Shown: piece after piece, positions 18,801 through 30,566 of the stretch
Numbering within the stretch: the stretch's first letter is position 1
How the letters are laid out: the number at the start of each line of letters is the position of its first letter
DNA from: Halicephalobus mephisto
Lineage: Eukaryota; Nematoda; Chromadorea; Rhabditida; Panagrolaimidae
Assembly: GCA_009193035.1 (NCBI GenBank)
Contig: SWDT01000103.1
Coordinates: 1-64,000, forward strand
Length of the DNA: 64,000 bases
Direction of reading: 5' to 3'
Program-made: the position numbers and the translations under genes
Notes under the pieces: model-generated
What the model was told of the DNA's origin: nothing
The model's database searches: none
What the model saw: only the letters and a program-made list of their open reading frames with translations

Positions 18801-21800
18801 ACTTCATCTTAAAAAACAATTTTTTTAATTTCCCCAAAATAGTACTATTCTCAAAATCACAGTAATTTTAACAACTTACTGCTATCAAATGGAACCAAGA
18901 TATAATTCGTAAACCAATTTGGAGTTGTTGTTGCTGTAAGATTAGCAACAATACTAGGTAGAGCTTTTGCTAAACGATAATTCGGTGTTGTCATCATATA
19001 TGAAGTCTCCACTAACAAAACAAGAGTTTTTCCATTATCAGAGAAATCCACATTTCTAGGAGGTACACATTGGAACAATTGACAATTTTCACCAATTGTT
19101 TCAGCTGTACATTGACAAGCTCCATTTGGCATTAATGTTCCACCATTTAAGCATATTCTTGTTTCACACTGTTCACCTTCAAAGTTCGGAGGACAAATAC
19201 ATTGACCGTTCAATAAATAACCTCCATTTTGACAACCTGCAATGTGAACCGAACAATACGGAGTACCAATACGTTCAAACAAGTTCCCATATTGATCTAT
19301 ACCAGAAAACATAGTCGGCATTTGAGTAACTAATGCAGATGAACCATATTGTGGACAGGCAAATTCTTGTGAAACAGTTCTATAAGCACACAATGATCGT
19401 TTTTGGAAAGTTGCTGTTGATATCAAAGTTTGATCAGTATACATAAGCGCATAATTAAGATTTCCGTCAATTCCATCTTCTCCACTATTAAAATTAACCG
19501 GTTCCAATCCAGTTACATGTGCAATAATTCTGTTATTTTTAATTGCCAAATCTGCATAACTTCTAGGTTGATCACTATGCATATCATTAGTAAATCCATA
19601 GAAAACTTGAATATCACTTTGAATTGATGCTTCAAAACCACAACTTCCATTTCCAGTAATTGTCAAAGCCCAAAGACCTGCAGGTAAGAGGTTATCATCA
19701 CGTCCCGGAATATAATTTTGATTATATTTGTGTTTCTGACACATCGTTGTGTTCGAAGTCATTCCACAATCAGCCGTAAACCATCTATTTGGTCCATCAC
19801 TACCAGGTTTCAAAATAACACAGTTTCCAGTTGTAGGATCGTTTTGATTCGCTGTTGGATCCCAATTAGTATAACCGCTAAGAGTCAAATTGAAAACAGC
19901 TCCATTAGGAGTATCCCAGATGAAATCACTAGAGTTACCGACACGACTTAATCCAAGCCAGATCGGAACAATTCCAACTCTGCCGTTAACGTAATCCTGA
20001 GTAGCTTGATTGAAAATATGAACCATATGACCTCCATAAGTTGAATGACACATTTGATAAGCTTGATTCCAAGTAGTTGCATTGAAGACATAATTGTAAC
20101 AATATTGACCATTTGAAGTCCATCTTTGATTTGGATCACATGCTAAAAAATAAGTTTTTTATATCGAAATTAATTTTCCATCTATCAAAAATATTTTTCC
20201 AAATATGAAAAGCGATTGTTAAACATTAAAAACCACGAATAACTTACGAATAATATATTGTCGAACATCCATATATGTATCTTGATCAATAATATTCAAA
20301 TAATCCGCTTCTATACCAGTTGGTGGAGTAACACTAATCTTCAAATTCTGTCCTCCAGTGTATATTGTGAATGCTTGAGACCAGTAATCCACAGGTAAAT
20401 AAGTTGTAATTGAACAATTATTGCTAGGTCTACCAGCAAATAATCCAGCTTTGTATTGAGTCGGGATATACTGAAGGAAAGCTCCTGGATGAGTAGTGTA
20501 GAAAATCGTTCCTTCCGTGTATTCAGCCATCTGGATATGATAAGGATTAAATTGATATCCACTGCCTCCACAAAGTGAATAAGCCACAGAAACAAGATTA
20601 ATCTTAACTCTCATGTCTTGAGCATTAACCATAGGAGTGAAGTAACTGTGATTGCCTTCATTAGTCTCAGAATCAGTGAACACATAAACGAAAGAGTTCC
20701 TCAAGGACTGTTGAACAGCCATACCAATGGCACTATCCATCATACCAGTGCAGTTCTGAAATCACAATCATACAAAGAATAAACAAATAACTGTACAAGT
20801 ACAAAATCATTACAAAGTAGTCTCAGTACGAAGGTTTTAAAGTTTCCCAATCAAGATCCAAAACTACAAAAACTGGGATTTTTGTAATTTCAGACTAATG
20901 ACACTATTTAAAAAAATTGAAAAAAAGAATTTTTTACAAAACAATTTTAAAAAATTTTAAATTGATTCTAAAAATAAAAATAACCCAAAACTGTTTTTTT
21001 GTAATATTACGAAATCCTATAATTAATTTCCCAGAAATATATTCCAAAATTTAAATCAAAACTATATAAAATTTTCCAAAATTAAATTCCATATATGAAA
21101 TTAATAATCAACATTTTAAAAATCACATCTACTCCTATAGTAATCTATAAGTTTTCCAAATAAAACTTACAGTATTATTAGGTTGTAAATTAGCTAATTC
21201 AGCTGCATACTGCACACTAGCAACGAAAGCAAATGGATCATCCGTGACTTTCAAAATTTTAGACATGTTTTGATCATAGATGACGACTCCAAATTGAGTA
21301 ATAAATCTCACATCCATAATAGACAAATCTCTGACTAAATCCTGAATATTGGTCGCCAAATCACTCAAAGCCGCGGCCATGGAATTTTGAATATTAAAAA
21401 CAAACACTATAGAACGATGTGTAAATCCAAAATCTACATTTGTAGCCGGATTTCCACAGGCAATTTGTTCACAATATCTTCCTGAAGTGAAAGGTGGACA
21501 TTGACAATATTGATTACTAATAGCAGTTGCATTATTGGCACATTGCAATTGTTCACAGTATTGTCCATTCCAGTAAGTCGGACAAAGACAAGTAGTGGTG
21601 TTGTAGGGGTTCGGGACACCACCATGGAGACACGTTCCTGGGGGAGTTTGAGTTGGTTGTTCTAAAATAATAACATTATTAAAAGTAAAAAATCAAATTT
21701 TCCATAGTCTTGGCACGAATTGTTATAACTTTCTAATTGAGACCCAAAATTGTGAAATTTAATGCTTACATGACTTGAAAGGATATAATTAGAATAACAT

Positions 21801-24800
21801 CATTATAAAAAATAAACGTTTTTATGAAATAGTCTCGACACGAAAACTGAAAAGATCCTAGAAATGAAAATAGCCTAAAATTCCGATTTTCTGCAATATT
21901 GATTTCGTAATTAATTTCCTACAAATGTACACTTTCTAGGTTGATCTAGAAACTTCTAAATCAGGATATATAAGGTATCTAACCTTCTGTCTAATTTTTA
22001 GTATTAATTTCCATATATGGAAAAATATATAAACATCCTAAAAATCAACTACACCATTAAAAACTCATTTTTCCCTGTTGTGGAAATATTCGTATATGAA
22101 ATCCTCACCATAAGCACAAAGAGCAACAGCAGTTCTCTGGATCGGGTATCCATTTGCGTCATCGGCGAAGACCGTTACATAAAGATGTTCTCCAGGGGTG
22201 GTGCAGGTGAAAGCTCCGAAATGAAGATGGAAACTACAACCATCACGATATACACCGTTTGAGTAGTAGACTGGTTCCAGATGTCCTGAGGAATTAGCTC
22301 TACTGATCTGCATTTCAGCAAAAAGTCGGAATTGATCGTCGACGTTATTTACAAGTCCATTGAAAACGGCAACCATGTTCGAAGCTTGGTTATATAATGG
22401 TTCACTGAAAATCGCGTCTGTCGTGAGAGAATTCGAGACTCCATAGTATAGATCATATTGTGACTGGATATAGACTCGGTAATTACACGGATTCGAAGAT
22501 CCGCCAGAGGACGTGATGAAGAACAAATAACCCCCATGGATAACGTTCGGGATATGCCAGATGAAATTATTGTTATCATTAACCAGTGCATCTACGACGA
22601 GAGGGGCGTTTCCTGTCGGGTCCGTCACTTGTATGCTCAAATTTGCTAAAATCAACATATTAAAAAAATTAAAAAAAAAAAAAACAAACTTCCAGTTGCG
22701 ATGATAGCGATATCTGTTGTCGAAGAATCCACAAAGAATGAACCGTAATTTCCCATTCGGCATTGGAAGTAATCATAACCAAGGACCCATTGACGACGAT
22801 AAGTCACAAATCTCATAGTGTACTTTAGGGTATTTATATATGAAATCTGACTCGGACTCAAAACCAAGCCGCCAGAAGTATGGGCCAGTCTTTGCAACGT
22901 CACGAAGCCCGGACTCATCGTATCGACGTTACAGCTGCTGCTGGAGTCCGGCAAGTAGAAAACAAAGATCTGGAAAATAATGCATTAAAAAATACTTTCA
23001 AAAAAAAAATTTAAAAACTAAAAAGCAGTAAAACCTTTTAAAACTTTAAAAATAACAAAAAGTAAAAAAAGCAAAACTACAAAAATAATTTTAAAAATGC
23101 TGATAATTAAAATTGTAACAATAGGTAATAATTTGAAAATGATCGAAATTAATATTAAAATTCTAAAAATATATAATAATTTAAAAATCAAGAAAATGAT
23201 CGAAATTGGAAATATTATAAAGATTAATATTAAATTTTTTAAAATAATTCGAAAATTAAAAAAAATATTATTGTAAAATTTCGAAACTTACGGGGAGTTT
23301 TCTGAAGGTATTAGCGTAGACGACAGTGAGGTAATCAGCGTTGTCGTCGGCCGGGACATCGGTGAAAACGAAAATTGGAGATTTGTTGTTCAATCTGCCG
23401 GCGTAGAAGACTCGAGTGATGGCATCCACGACGGAATCGTTACAATTCAAGTTAGAATCTGCCGTAACTGCCAACATGGCTTTAGTTATGTCATCGTAAG
23501 AATAGTATTCCGTCCATATGATGATGTCATTTCCGAAAGTGACGAGAATATATGAATCATAAGCGTTGATTTCCTGGACACCGTAGTAGTTTTTTTCACT
23601 GTTGATGACTTTTACAGTATCGTTCATTCTGCTGACGATATTGCCGCTTCTACGGAGAACAATAACCATAGTCTTGACATCGGCGAAAAAGTTCCCGATG
23701 TTGTCGTTGTTGCAAGTCACGTGTTCGCAGAAGGTGCCCGTGAATCCGTCCTGGCAGTCGCATCCCGTGGGAGTCAGGATTCCGTTGTTCATGCAAACCG
23801 GCCAGACGCAATTTTGTCCTCCGTACAGTTCCCCACAGTAACAGAAGGCATCCGAAGTGTTCGCATTGACCAGAGTTCCGCCGTTGAAACAGGAAGTAGG
23901 TGGGGGGCTGGTCGGGGGCGAGGGTGTCGTAGGGGGAGTTGGACGAATCAGACATTGGAATTGTTTCGTTCTTCTGAATCTGTACCCGCGGTAATCCGTT
24001 CCTTCAACGGTCCAGTAATAGTCGTAGTATCCTGCTTGACAAGTGTAAAACCCAGCGTAATATTCGTAATTGCAACCGTATCTGAGGGACAATTGAGAAG
24101 TGTAACTCGACGTCATTTGAGAATTCACCTTGATGAAAAGAGCTCCAAGAGCACCGGGACTCGAGACGTTGAATCCATGGGCGACGAAGTAGTACTGCTC
24201 CGTGGCATAGAGCGCAGTCGTGTTCACGAGGTCATCTTGAGGAGAACTGACAAATCCGCCGACAATGTCGAGGAAACTTTGGACCTAAATATCGTTATCA
24301 TAAAAACAAAAAAATAGAGTAATTTTAAATTATATAAAACTAACTTTAAAAAGAAATTAAAAATTTTAGGTAAAAAGAGAAAAAGCGCGAGTAAGGACAG
24401 AGCGAGTCGATTTCAATACAAATTTGCCATTTTCCTGCTTTCACTCGCCTTTTGCGCGCGAATTCAAAAATTTCCAAAAATGTACTATGATTAAAATAAG
24501 ATTTTAGATGTTTTTTTTAAATTCAAAAAATTCAGAAATTTGAATAAGAAAAATTAAAGAAAAAAAAGCGATTTGATTTTTGGGAAATTGCCAGATTTAC
24601 CTTTTTTGCCATTTTTGCAAGTTTTTCGCCTTTTGCGTGGGAATTCGAAAATTTAAAATTTCTTTTAAAAAATATTTTCAAAAATCCTAAAATTTAGGTA
24701 AAAAATAAAACACGAATTGATTCTTGAAGTGAATTTTCTGTAATACTGTTTTTTGCGCGCGAATTCGAAAATTTAAAAAATATTTTTTTAAAGTTTTAAT

Positions 24801-25831
24801 AATTATTCAAAATTAAGATTTAGGGAATTCTAACCTCAACATGAACTCTACAGTAGTAAGTGTTGGCCCCATCCAAAGTGACGTTCATCGAGTAAAATCC
24901 AGGAGGAGGGGAATTCACAAAGAAAACTCCAGCTGTCGGAGTTACTGATCCTTGGGTGCTCACCACAACATCTTAAAAATAAATATATTTAAAAAAATTA
25001 AAAATAAATATATTTAAAAAAATATATGTTTAAAAATTCAAAAAAAACATAACTTTTAAATTTAAAAAATTGATTTTTATAAAATTTTAAATGTTTTTTA
25101 ATACTTTCTTAAAAATCCTTACTGTTGTTATCCAATAATATGATTTGTGGACTTCCAGCTTGTACGGTTACTGTAATCATCAGTTGTCGGGCCCCTGATT
25201 CAACTGGGAAGGCGAAATTTTGGGCACAAGCTTCCCCGAGATCCACCCGATCAACCAGGAGCGTTTTTATGCTGTTACTGCTGCTGATCGCAGGTTCGGG
25301 ATTACAGATAGCTAAAAAAGTACTTTTTAAATTAAAAAAATCATCCCAAAAAACTTATTTTTTTAACGAAAAATTATTTTTGAATAAAAAAATTGATTTT
25401 TTTAAAAATATTTTAGAATAAAAAGTGGAAATTAAATTTTTTAAAGGTATTTTTGAATACAAAAATTAATTTTTTAAAGGTATTTTTGAATAAAAAAGTT
25501 AATTTTTTTAAGATATTTTTGAGTAAAAAGTGGAAATTCATACGTGTTTCGCAATAAGTGCCGGTCCATCCAGAGTTGCAGTTCTGGGTCCAGCCCATGG
25601 CGGCGTAGATGGCTCTCTTGATCCGGGCATGGATGGAGTCCCCTGGGTTGTCGCTCTGGACCGCTATCCCCGGGTTACCCCCATCGAAGAAACTCTGGAA
25701 CACTAAAATCCAATTTTATTTAAAATTTAAAAAAATTAAAAAAACTAACAAGTTCCCCATTTTCCGGCTTCGGATTTTTGAAGAAGACAAAAAATCAAAC
25801 AAAAAAGCAATCCCACGCTCAGCAAGCGCAT
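15823..25831 (-). CDS. Giant secreted mosaic protein: EGF, VWA-like x4, C-type lectin, beta-rich modules
   Basis: Thirteen exons: 25750-25831, 25544-25702, 25123-25311, 24835-24971, 23292-24284, 22690-22969, 22109-22645, 21171-21661, 20248-20755, 18880-20142, 17516-18346, 16917-17198, 15823-16424. They sum to 6354 nt (2117 aa) with every phase closing. A signal peptide (MRLLSVGLLFCLIFCL) is followed by an EGF-like Cys cluster (about 65-85), an EGF pair after a Pro/Thr-rich linker (about 305-380) and VWA-like 1 (about 390-560). Next come two EGFs and VWA-like 2 (about 800-1030), a C-type lectin domain (about 1130-1270, IWLGLSR ... RWFTADC), two EGFs and VWA-like 3 (about 1430-1680), and a C-terminal VWA (about 1925-2117). 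Cys-containing beta-rich segments sit between VWA units. Only the last VWA has an intact MIDAS (LLLDGSSS); the others read LRRSGN, FNIQNS and VETSY. No TM or GPI signal follows. It resembles the C. elegans IRG-7-type family from memory; identity is not certain. Confidence 0.88.
24360..24795. repeat. R3 family (GCGCGNGAATTC) units in intron 4 of the mosaic gene
   Basis: Three units pair TTTGCCATTTTTGCAAGTTT or similar with a following TTTTGCGYGSGAATTCRAAA block. The same unit occurs near 9.7, 10.0, 33, 51.3 and 55.4-56.0 kb. Confidence 0.7.
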
Positions 25832-27116
25832 TCTTGCTCTTTTTTGTCTTTTCCTAAAAATTTAAAATTAAAAAAAAAATAAAAAAAGTTCGAAACACGA
25901 ATTTAAAAAAATTTATTTTTAAAATTATTTTAAAATTTTTTTGAAAAATTAAAAAAAAAGTTGAAAACACGAATTTAAAAAAATTTATTTTTTAAATTAT
26001 TTAAAAATTATTTAAAAATTTTTAAAAAAAATTTATTTTTAAAATTATTTTAAAATAAAAAAAATCTAAAACTTTTTTGAAAAATTAAAAATTCTTATTT
26101 TTGGAAGATTCTAAAGCTCCAGAATTTTGTATTTTATCTTGGAAATTTCTGCAAAATCTGTAAATATTTCAGAATTTTTTATTTAATTTTCAAAGATTTG
26201 AAAAAAGTTAGAAATAAAAATTATTTTGAAAATTTTTGAAAACTTGAAAAAATTTTAGAAATTTTTCAAAATTCTAGAAATATTCAGAAACTTTCATTAA
26301 ATTCTGGAAAATTCTAAAATTATTATGAAATTTCTGAAGACTTCAGAAACCTCTTAAAGATCCTAAAAGCTTCGCTAGAGATTCTGAAGTCTCTGAAAAT
26401 TTCGAAATTATTCTTCCAAAAAGTTTTTTACAAAGTTGTAAAATTATTAAAAAGTTTCTGATAAATTTTTTAAAATTCTAGAATCTTCCGTAAAGTTTCT
26501 GAAGCTTTTAGAAATTTCGAAATTTCTCTTCGAAGAAATTTTTTAGAATAATTCAGAAACTTTTTTTTAAATTTTTGGAGGATTCTAGAAGCTTTTTTAA
26601 AAATCTAGAATCTTCCGTAAAGTTTTTGAAGCTTCTAGAAATTTCGAAATTTTTAAAATAATTCAGAAACTTTTTTTTAATTTTTGGAGGATTCTAGAAG
26701 CCTTTTGAAGACCTTTGAATCTTCTGTAAAGTTTCTGAATTCTCCAAAAATTTCAAAATTTTTCTTCCAAAAAGTTTTTAGAATAATTCAGAAATTTCTG
26801 ATGAATTTTGGAAGACTTTAGTCCCGAAAAATTAAAGATTGACAGAAAACGGAACATTCCTCCCTTTGATGAGCTAATTGACTTCACTTGATAATTTAAT
26901 TTAATTGTCCCTTTTACGGTCTCGTTATGATATTCGATGAGTTGTCGATAAGCCGAAGCACTTAACGCCTTTGATTTTCGCTGATTAGGAGAGCCGGGCC
27001 CCTGATAGACTCCAATTATCCAATTATTTTTATTCAAAAATAGCAATAAAAATAAAAGTGATAATTTTAAAGAATTTTTTTTTGTCCAAAATGCATCGAA
27101 AAAAGATATATCAGAT
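25832..27116. other. Divergent spacer with degenerate TTCTAGAAG-type repeats
   Basis: Between the two divergently transcribed secreted-protein genes. Positions 26100-26830 are a loose mosaic of AGAAGCTTCTAGAAATTTCG-like words, the same style seen at 30.05-30.35, 30.9-31.45, 52.4-53.0 and 58.2-59.2 kb. From 26840 to 27090 a minus-strand frame is open with a hydrophobic run (LKLSLLFLLLFLN) then GVYQGPGSPNQRKSKALSAS. No credible ATG or splice partner supports it. Confidence 0.5.
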
Positions 27117-27188
27117 ATGCCAGATCCGGTTCGGGATTTAAGAAAGATGAGTTCTGAGGATCCGTCAGTCAATCCAGATCCTACTCTC

Positions 27189-28721
27189 ATGAAAATAATT
27201 TTCGGATTTATTTTAATTTTTTTAATCGAAAAAGTCGAAAATCAAACTTTTGCGGATTTACTCAAAGGTGAAAATTTAATTTTTAAAAAATTATTTTAAA
27301 TTAAAAAAAAAATTTAATTTCTAATAAAAAAATTATTTTTATTTTTAAAAAGTTCTAATTTAAATTTTTTAAATTTAATTTTTTTTTAGATTTTTATTTT
27401 TTTTTTAAATTTAAAATTTTAATTTTTTTTTTGAATTTAATTTTTTTTAAATTTTAATTTTTTTTAAAATTTTAATTTAGCGAGATGTACTCCTGATTCT
27501 ACATTGCCGGAATGCGAAAAAGTAAATCCCCCTAAAACCACCAAATCACCCCCTAAGCCTACGACTGAAAGTCTGAACAACGTGACGATGAGCACGACGA
27601 CGAAGGAACCGGCTTCTCGTCCTCCCAGGTAAGTCCGTCATTCGCTAATTGGATTGATTGTCTTATCTTTATGGCCCAATATTCCGGAAGACAAATTTGG
27701 CGTCGAAAACGATTCTGAGGGACAAATTGCGCCTGTATTAGTTTTGGATAATCCGTTTCCGAAGAATTTGGTTCTTTTTTGTCAATTACAGTAAGTTCAA
27801 TTTTTGCAAAATTAACAAGTTGTAAAATTTCGTGTCAGGATCAACTTCAAAAAAGTCGTTTTTAATTTTTCTATCATGATATAATTATAATTGAGCCTTT
27901 CTAAAATCACAAAAAAATTAAATTTTTTACTTTTGGGTCTCGACTGGAAAATTCTGAAATTCGCGTCAGGACCATTATATGCAGATTTTTTTCTTTAATT
28001 TTATAATAGTACTATTATAGTTGAACCTTTCTCAAATCACAAAAAATTAAATTTTTTACTTTTGGGTCTCGACTGGAAAATTCTGAAATTTCGCGTCGGG
28101 ACCATTTCGTGTGAAATTTTTTTCTTTAATTTTATAATGATTTTGCTTTACAGTACGAAACTTCAAAGAGATCGATTTTGCTACTCAACTCTAGATGCGT
28201 ATCTGCTGGCTTGCCCCGGGGGGAATCCGCCGCTCCATCTGGTTCCGTTCTGTCTCGGATTCGAAGACAAATGTGCAAAACTGACCTACCCGAGCGATTC
28301 TTGGTGTCTTCAAGAATTCGACAAATATGAAAAATTCTGCACAAAAGTCGGTCGATATAACTGTACCAATTCTGAAAATTTCTGTGGTACGGTAGATTTC
28401 TCTTGTCAATGTGAACCTTATTTATGTTTGTACAAAAAATACGGTATAGCGACGGCGGAATGGTGTCAGAAATTCGAACTTTACTGTGACGCAGATCTCA
28501 GACAGTCCAGCGTCGAGATTCTGAAGGGCCTTCTGAAGTCGAGCGTCAACGTCCACACCCAGTGCTTACGGTACTTGAACATCGCCAGAACCATCTGCAT
28601 CCCCTTCAGAGTCGACTTCGACTACGGTAGATGCGTCAAATTCCTCTTCGATTGCGAACTCATCTCCAGTTTCGAAAAAGAAAAACTTTATTTCGAAAGT
28701 CGTCCAATTTCTGAAAAATAA
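27189..28721 (+). CDS. Secreted Cys-rich nematode protein with mucin-like linker
   Basis: Four exons: 27189-27267, 27481-27628, 27674-27790, 28154-28721, 303 aa. Start ATG 27189 opens a signal peptide ([19 protein letters not shown]). An in-frame ATG at 27117, just after a possible TATCAG spliced-leader site, would instead give a 24-residue cytoplasmic N-terminus and a signal anchor. Exon 2 encodes a Pro/Thr/Lys linker ([15 protein letters not shown]) likely to be O-glycosylated. Exon 4 carries a domain of about 190 residues with 17 Cys, including [20 protein letters not shown], all probably disulfide-bonded. I do not recognise a named family. The junction after exon 2 is unusual: the only phase-preserving acceptor within 50 bp ends in TG (CTTTATG|GCCC), while the sole nearby AG (CGGAAG) gives an early stop. 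Confidence 0.75.
27800..28125. repeat. R2 family, two units in intron 3 of the Cys-rich gene
   Basis: GGGTCTCGACTGGAAAATTC to GAAATTTCGCGTCGGGACCA, with an ATAATTATAATTGAGCCTTT-like spacer, is repeated about 130 bp apart at about 27930 and 28063. The stem GGTCYCGAC/GTCGGGACC could fold into a hairpin. Confidence 0.8.
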
Positions 28722-28769
28722 ATAATTTTTGGAATTTTTTTGGAATTTTCAACAAAAAGTAAATCTGAT

Positions 28770-28900
28770 TTGGACACGGTACTGTGGAAGTAGTTGAGTT
28801 TCAGGAGCTCTGCAGACGTCAATGAAGCTCCTAGAGGACGGACAGGGGTCGGGTGCTCTGTGTACCGTAATCCAGAGTCCCAAATGTCATCTAACAAGTG
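28770..28900. other. GC-richer non-coding segment with hairpin potential
   Basis: Just downstream of the Cys-rich gene is a segment near 50% GC in DNA that is otherwise about 25%. It contains AGGAGCT and AGCTCCT about 17 nt apart and a GGTACTGTGG/TGTACCGTAA pair. No frame looks real. It could be a conserved 3' element or small RNA; no direct evidence. Confidence 0.25.
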
Positions 28901-28959
28901 TAAAATTCTGGAAAATTAAGTCCAAAATAATCATAAAAAACCAAAATCTTTGGTTACTG

Positions 28960-29400
28960 TAGCTTCTAAAACTTCCCATCAGGACCATTTCGTGGAAAAT
29001 CTTTATTCTTAATTTTTACAATAATGCAATTATTTCTATATCTTTGAAAAACAACAAAAAAACTTAATTTTCTTATACTTTAGGTCCCGACTGGAAAATT
29101 CTGAAATTTCGCCTCAAAAGCATTTTACTGAGTATTTTTTGTTTTTGACACAAAAAATAGTATTACTATCATTAAGTCTTTGAAAAACAACAAAAATCTT
29201 AATTTTCTCATACTTTGGGTCCCGACTGGAAAATTCTGAAATTTCATCTCAAAACCATTTTGTTTAAATTTATTACTTTTGACACAAAAAATAGTATTAT
29301 CAACATTGAATCTTTCTAAAAATACAAAATTATTAATTTTCTCGTACTTTGGGTCCCGACTGGAAAATGCTCTATTGTGATTATTTCGTAACAATTTTTA
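28960..29400. repeat. R2 family tandem units, about 135 bp x 3-4
   Basis: GGTCCCGACTGGAAAATTCT recurs near 29084, 29220 and 29352 with AACAACAAAAA.CTTAATTTTC spacers. Orientation is the same as at 28 kb. Confidence 0.8.
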
Positions 29401-29569
29401 TTTTTCATTTTTTTACTTTTATAATTGTGCAAAATAAAATTAAAAAACAAAAAATTAAATGTCGATAATTCGGGGCTGATTGAAAAATTAAAAATAAATT
29501 TGAAAAAAACCAGAATTGATCAAATTTCGAACCACATGATTGTTTGTCCCGAAATTGCGCAAGGTTGGC

Positions 29570-30566
29570 ATGTCGATTGTGAGTTTTAAATTTAAAAATT
29601 TCTAAAATATTAAATAATTTCGAAATTTTAGAAAAGTTCACTTTCGAATTTCTGGAATAGAACAAAGAAAACTTTCAAAAGAGGAGGTAAATAATTTTAA
29701 ATTATTTTTTTTTATTTAAAAAAAATTTTTTTCCAAATTTTTAAAAATAATTTTTATTTTTTCTAAATTATTTATTTTTCAAACTTTTAAAAATACTTTT
29801 TTTTTTATTTTTAAAAATTATTTTTTTTTATTTTTAAAAATTATTTTTTTTTTATTTTTAAAAATTATTTTTTTTTATTTTTAAAAATTATTTTTTTGAA
29901 TATATTTTATTTTTTCAGAACGTAACGCCAATCGAGCTGCCAAGGATGTGAAGAAGGGAGCTAAGCATGCGGGAGAAGCCATTGAGGACTTCGGTAATTA
30001 AAATTCTTAAAAAAATTAGAATTGTGTAAGAATTTTAAAAATCCTCTGAGATGTAATGGAAGATTTTGGAACTTTAGAGAACTTCCAGAATTTCACAGAA
30101 GCTTCTGAATGTTTCCAGATTCTGAAGAGGAAATTTTTGAAAGAAGAATTTTCAAACTTCCGGAATTTTCAGAAAATTTAGGGAAACTTCTAGAAGTTTC
30201 AGAAATCTTAGAGAAGCTTCTACAGTCTTCAGAAGCTTTTCAGAAGTTTCTAGAAGTTCCAGAAATTTTAGAGAAGTTTCTAGAGTCTTCAGAAGCTTTC
30301 CAGAAGTTCCAGAAATTTTAGAGAAGCTTCTAGAGTCTTCAGAAATCAGAGAAACTTTTAGATCTTTAAAATAAAATTTTTCATTTAATTTTTTTCTTTA
30401 AAAATTAAAAATTTTATTTTTACTTAATTTTTGAGTTTTCAGCGGAAAGTGCTGTCAAAGGTACCAAACATCTGGCTCGTGATATCGGTAAGGACAAGTT
30501 TTCCATTTTTTAAATAAATAAATTTTTTCAGAAAAAGAAACAAAAAAAGTCGGAAAAAAACATTAA
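29570..30566 (+). CDS. Small basic amphipathic protein, 72 aa, five exons
   Basis: Exons 29570-29578 (ATGTCGATT), 29632-29686, 29919-29993, 30443-30487 and 30532-30566. Every donor is GT and every acceptor ends in (T)TTAG or TTTCAG; the 219 nt close exactly at TAA. The product has no signal peptide. It begins MSIKSSLSNFWNRTKKTFKR and continues with an alternating Lys/Ala/Glu helix (AAKDVKKGAKHAGEAIEDF, AVKGTKHLARDIEKETKK), predicted as one long amphipathic helix with repeats of about 11 residues reminiscent of LEA or apolipophorin-type helices. Its net charge is strongly positive. Possible roles are membrane- or desiccation-related helix, or antimicrobial peptide; none is shown. The exons are too short for ordinary ORF finding, so this gene is easy to miss. 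Confidence 0.75.

Noticed and set aside
23721..24317. 198-codon plus-strand frame
   Set aside because: Antisense to exon 5 of the mosaic protein, whose minus-strand frame encodes EGF Cys patterns and joins in phase to its neighbours.
26753..27190. 145-codon minus-strand frame with a hydrophobic run
   Set aside because: The first part is antisense to the Cys-rich gene's 5' region and the last part runs into degenerate repeats; no splice or start evidence.
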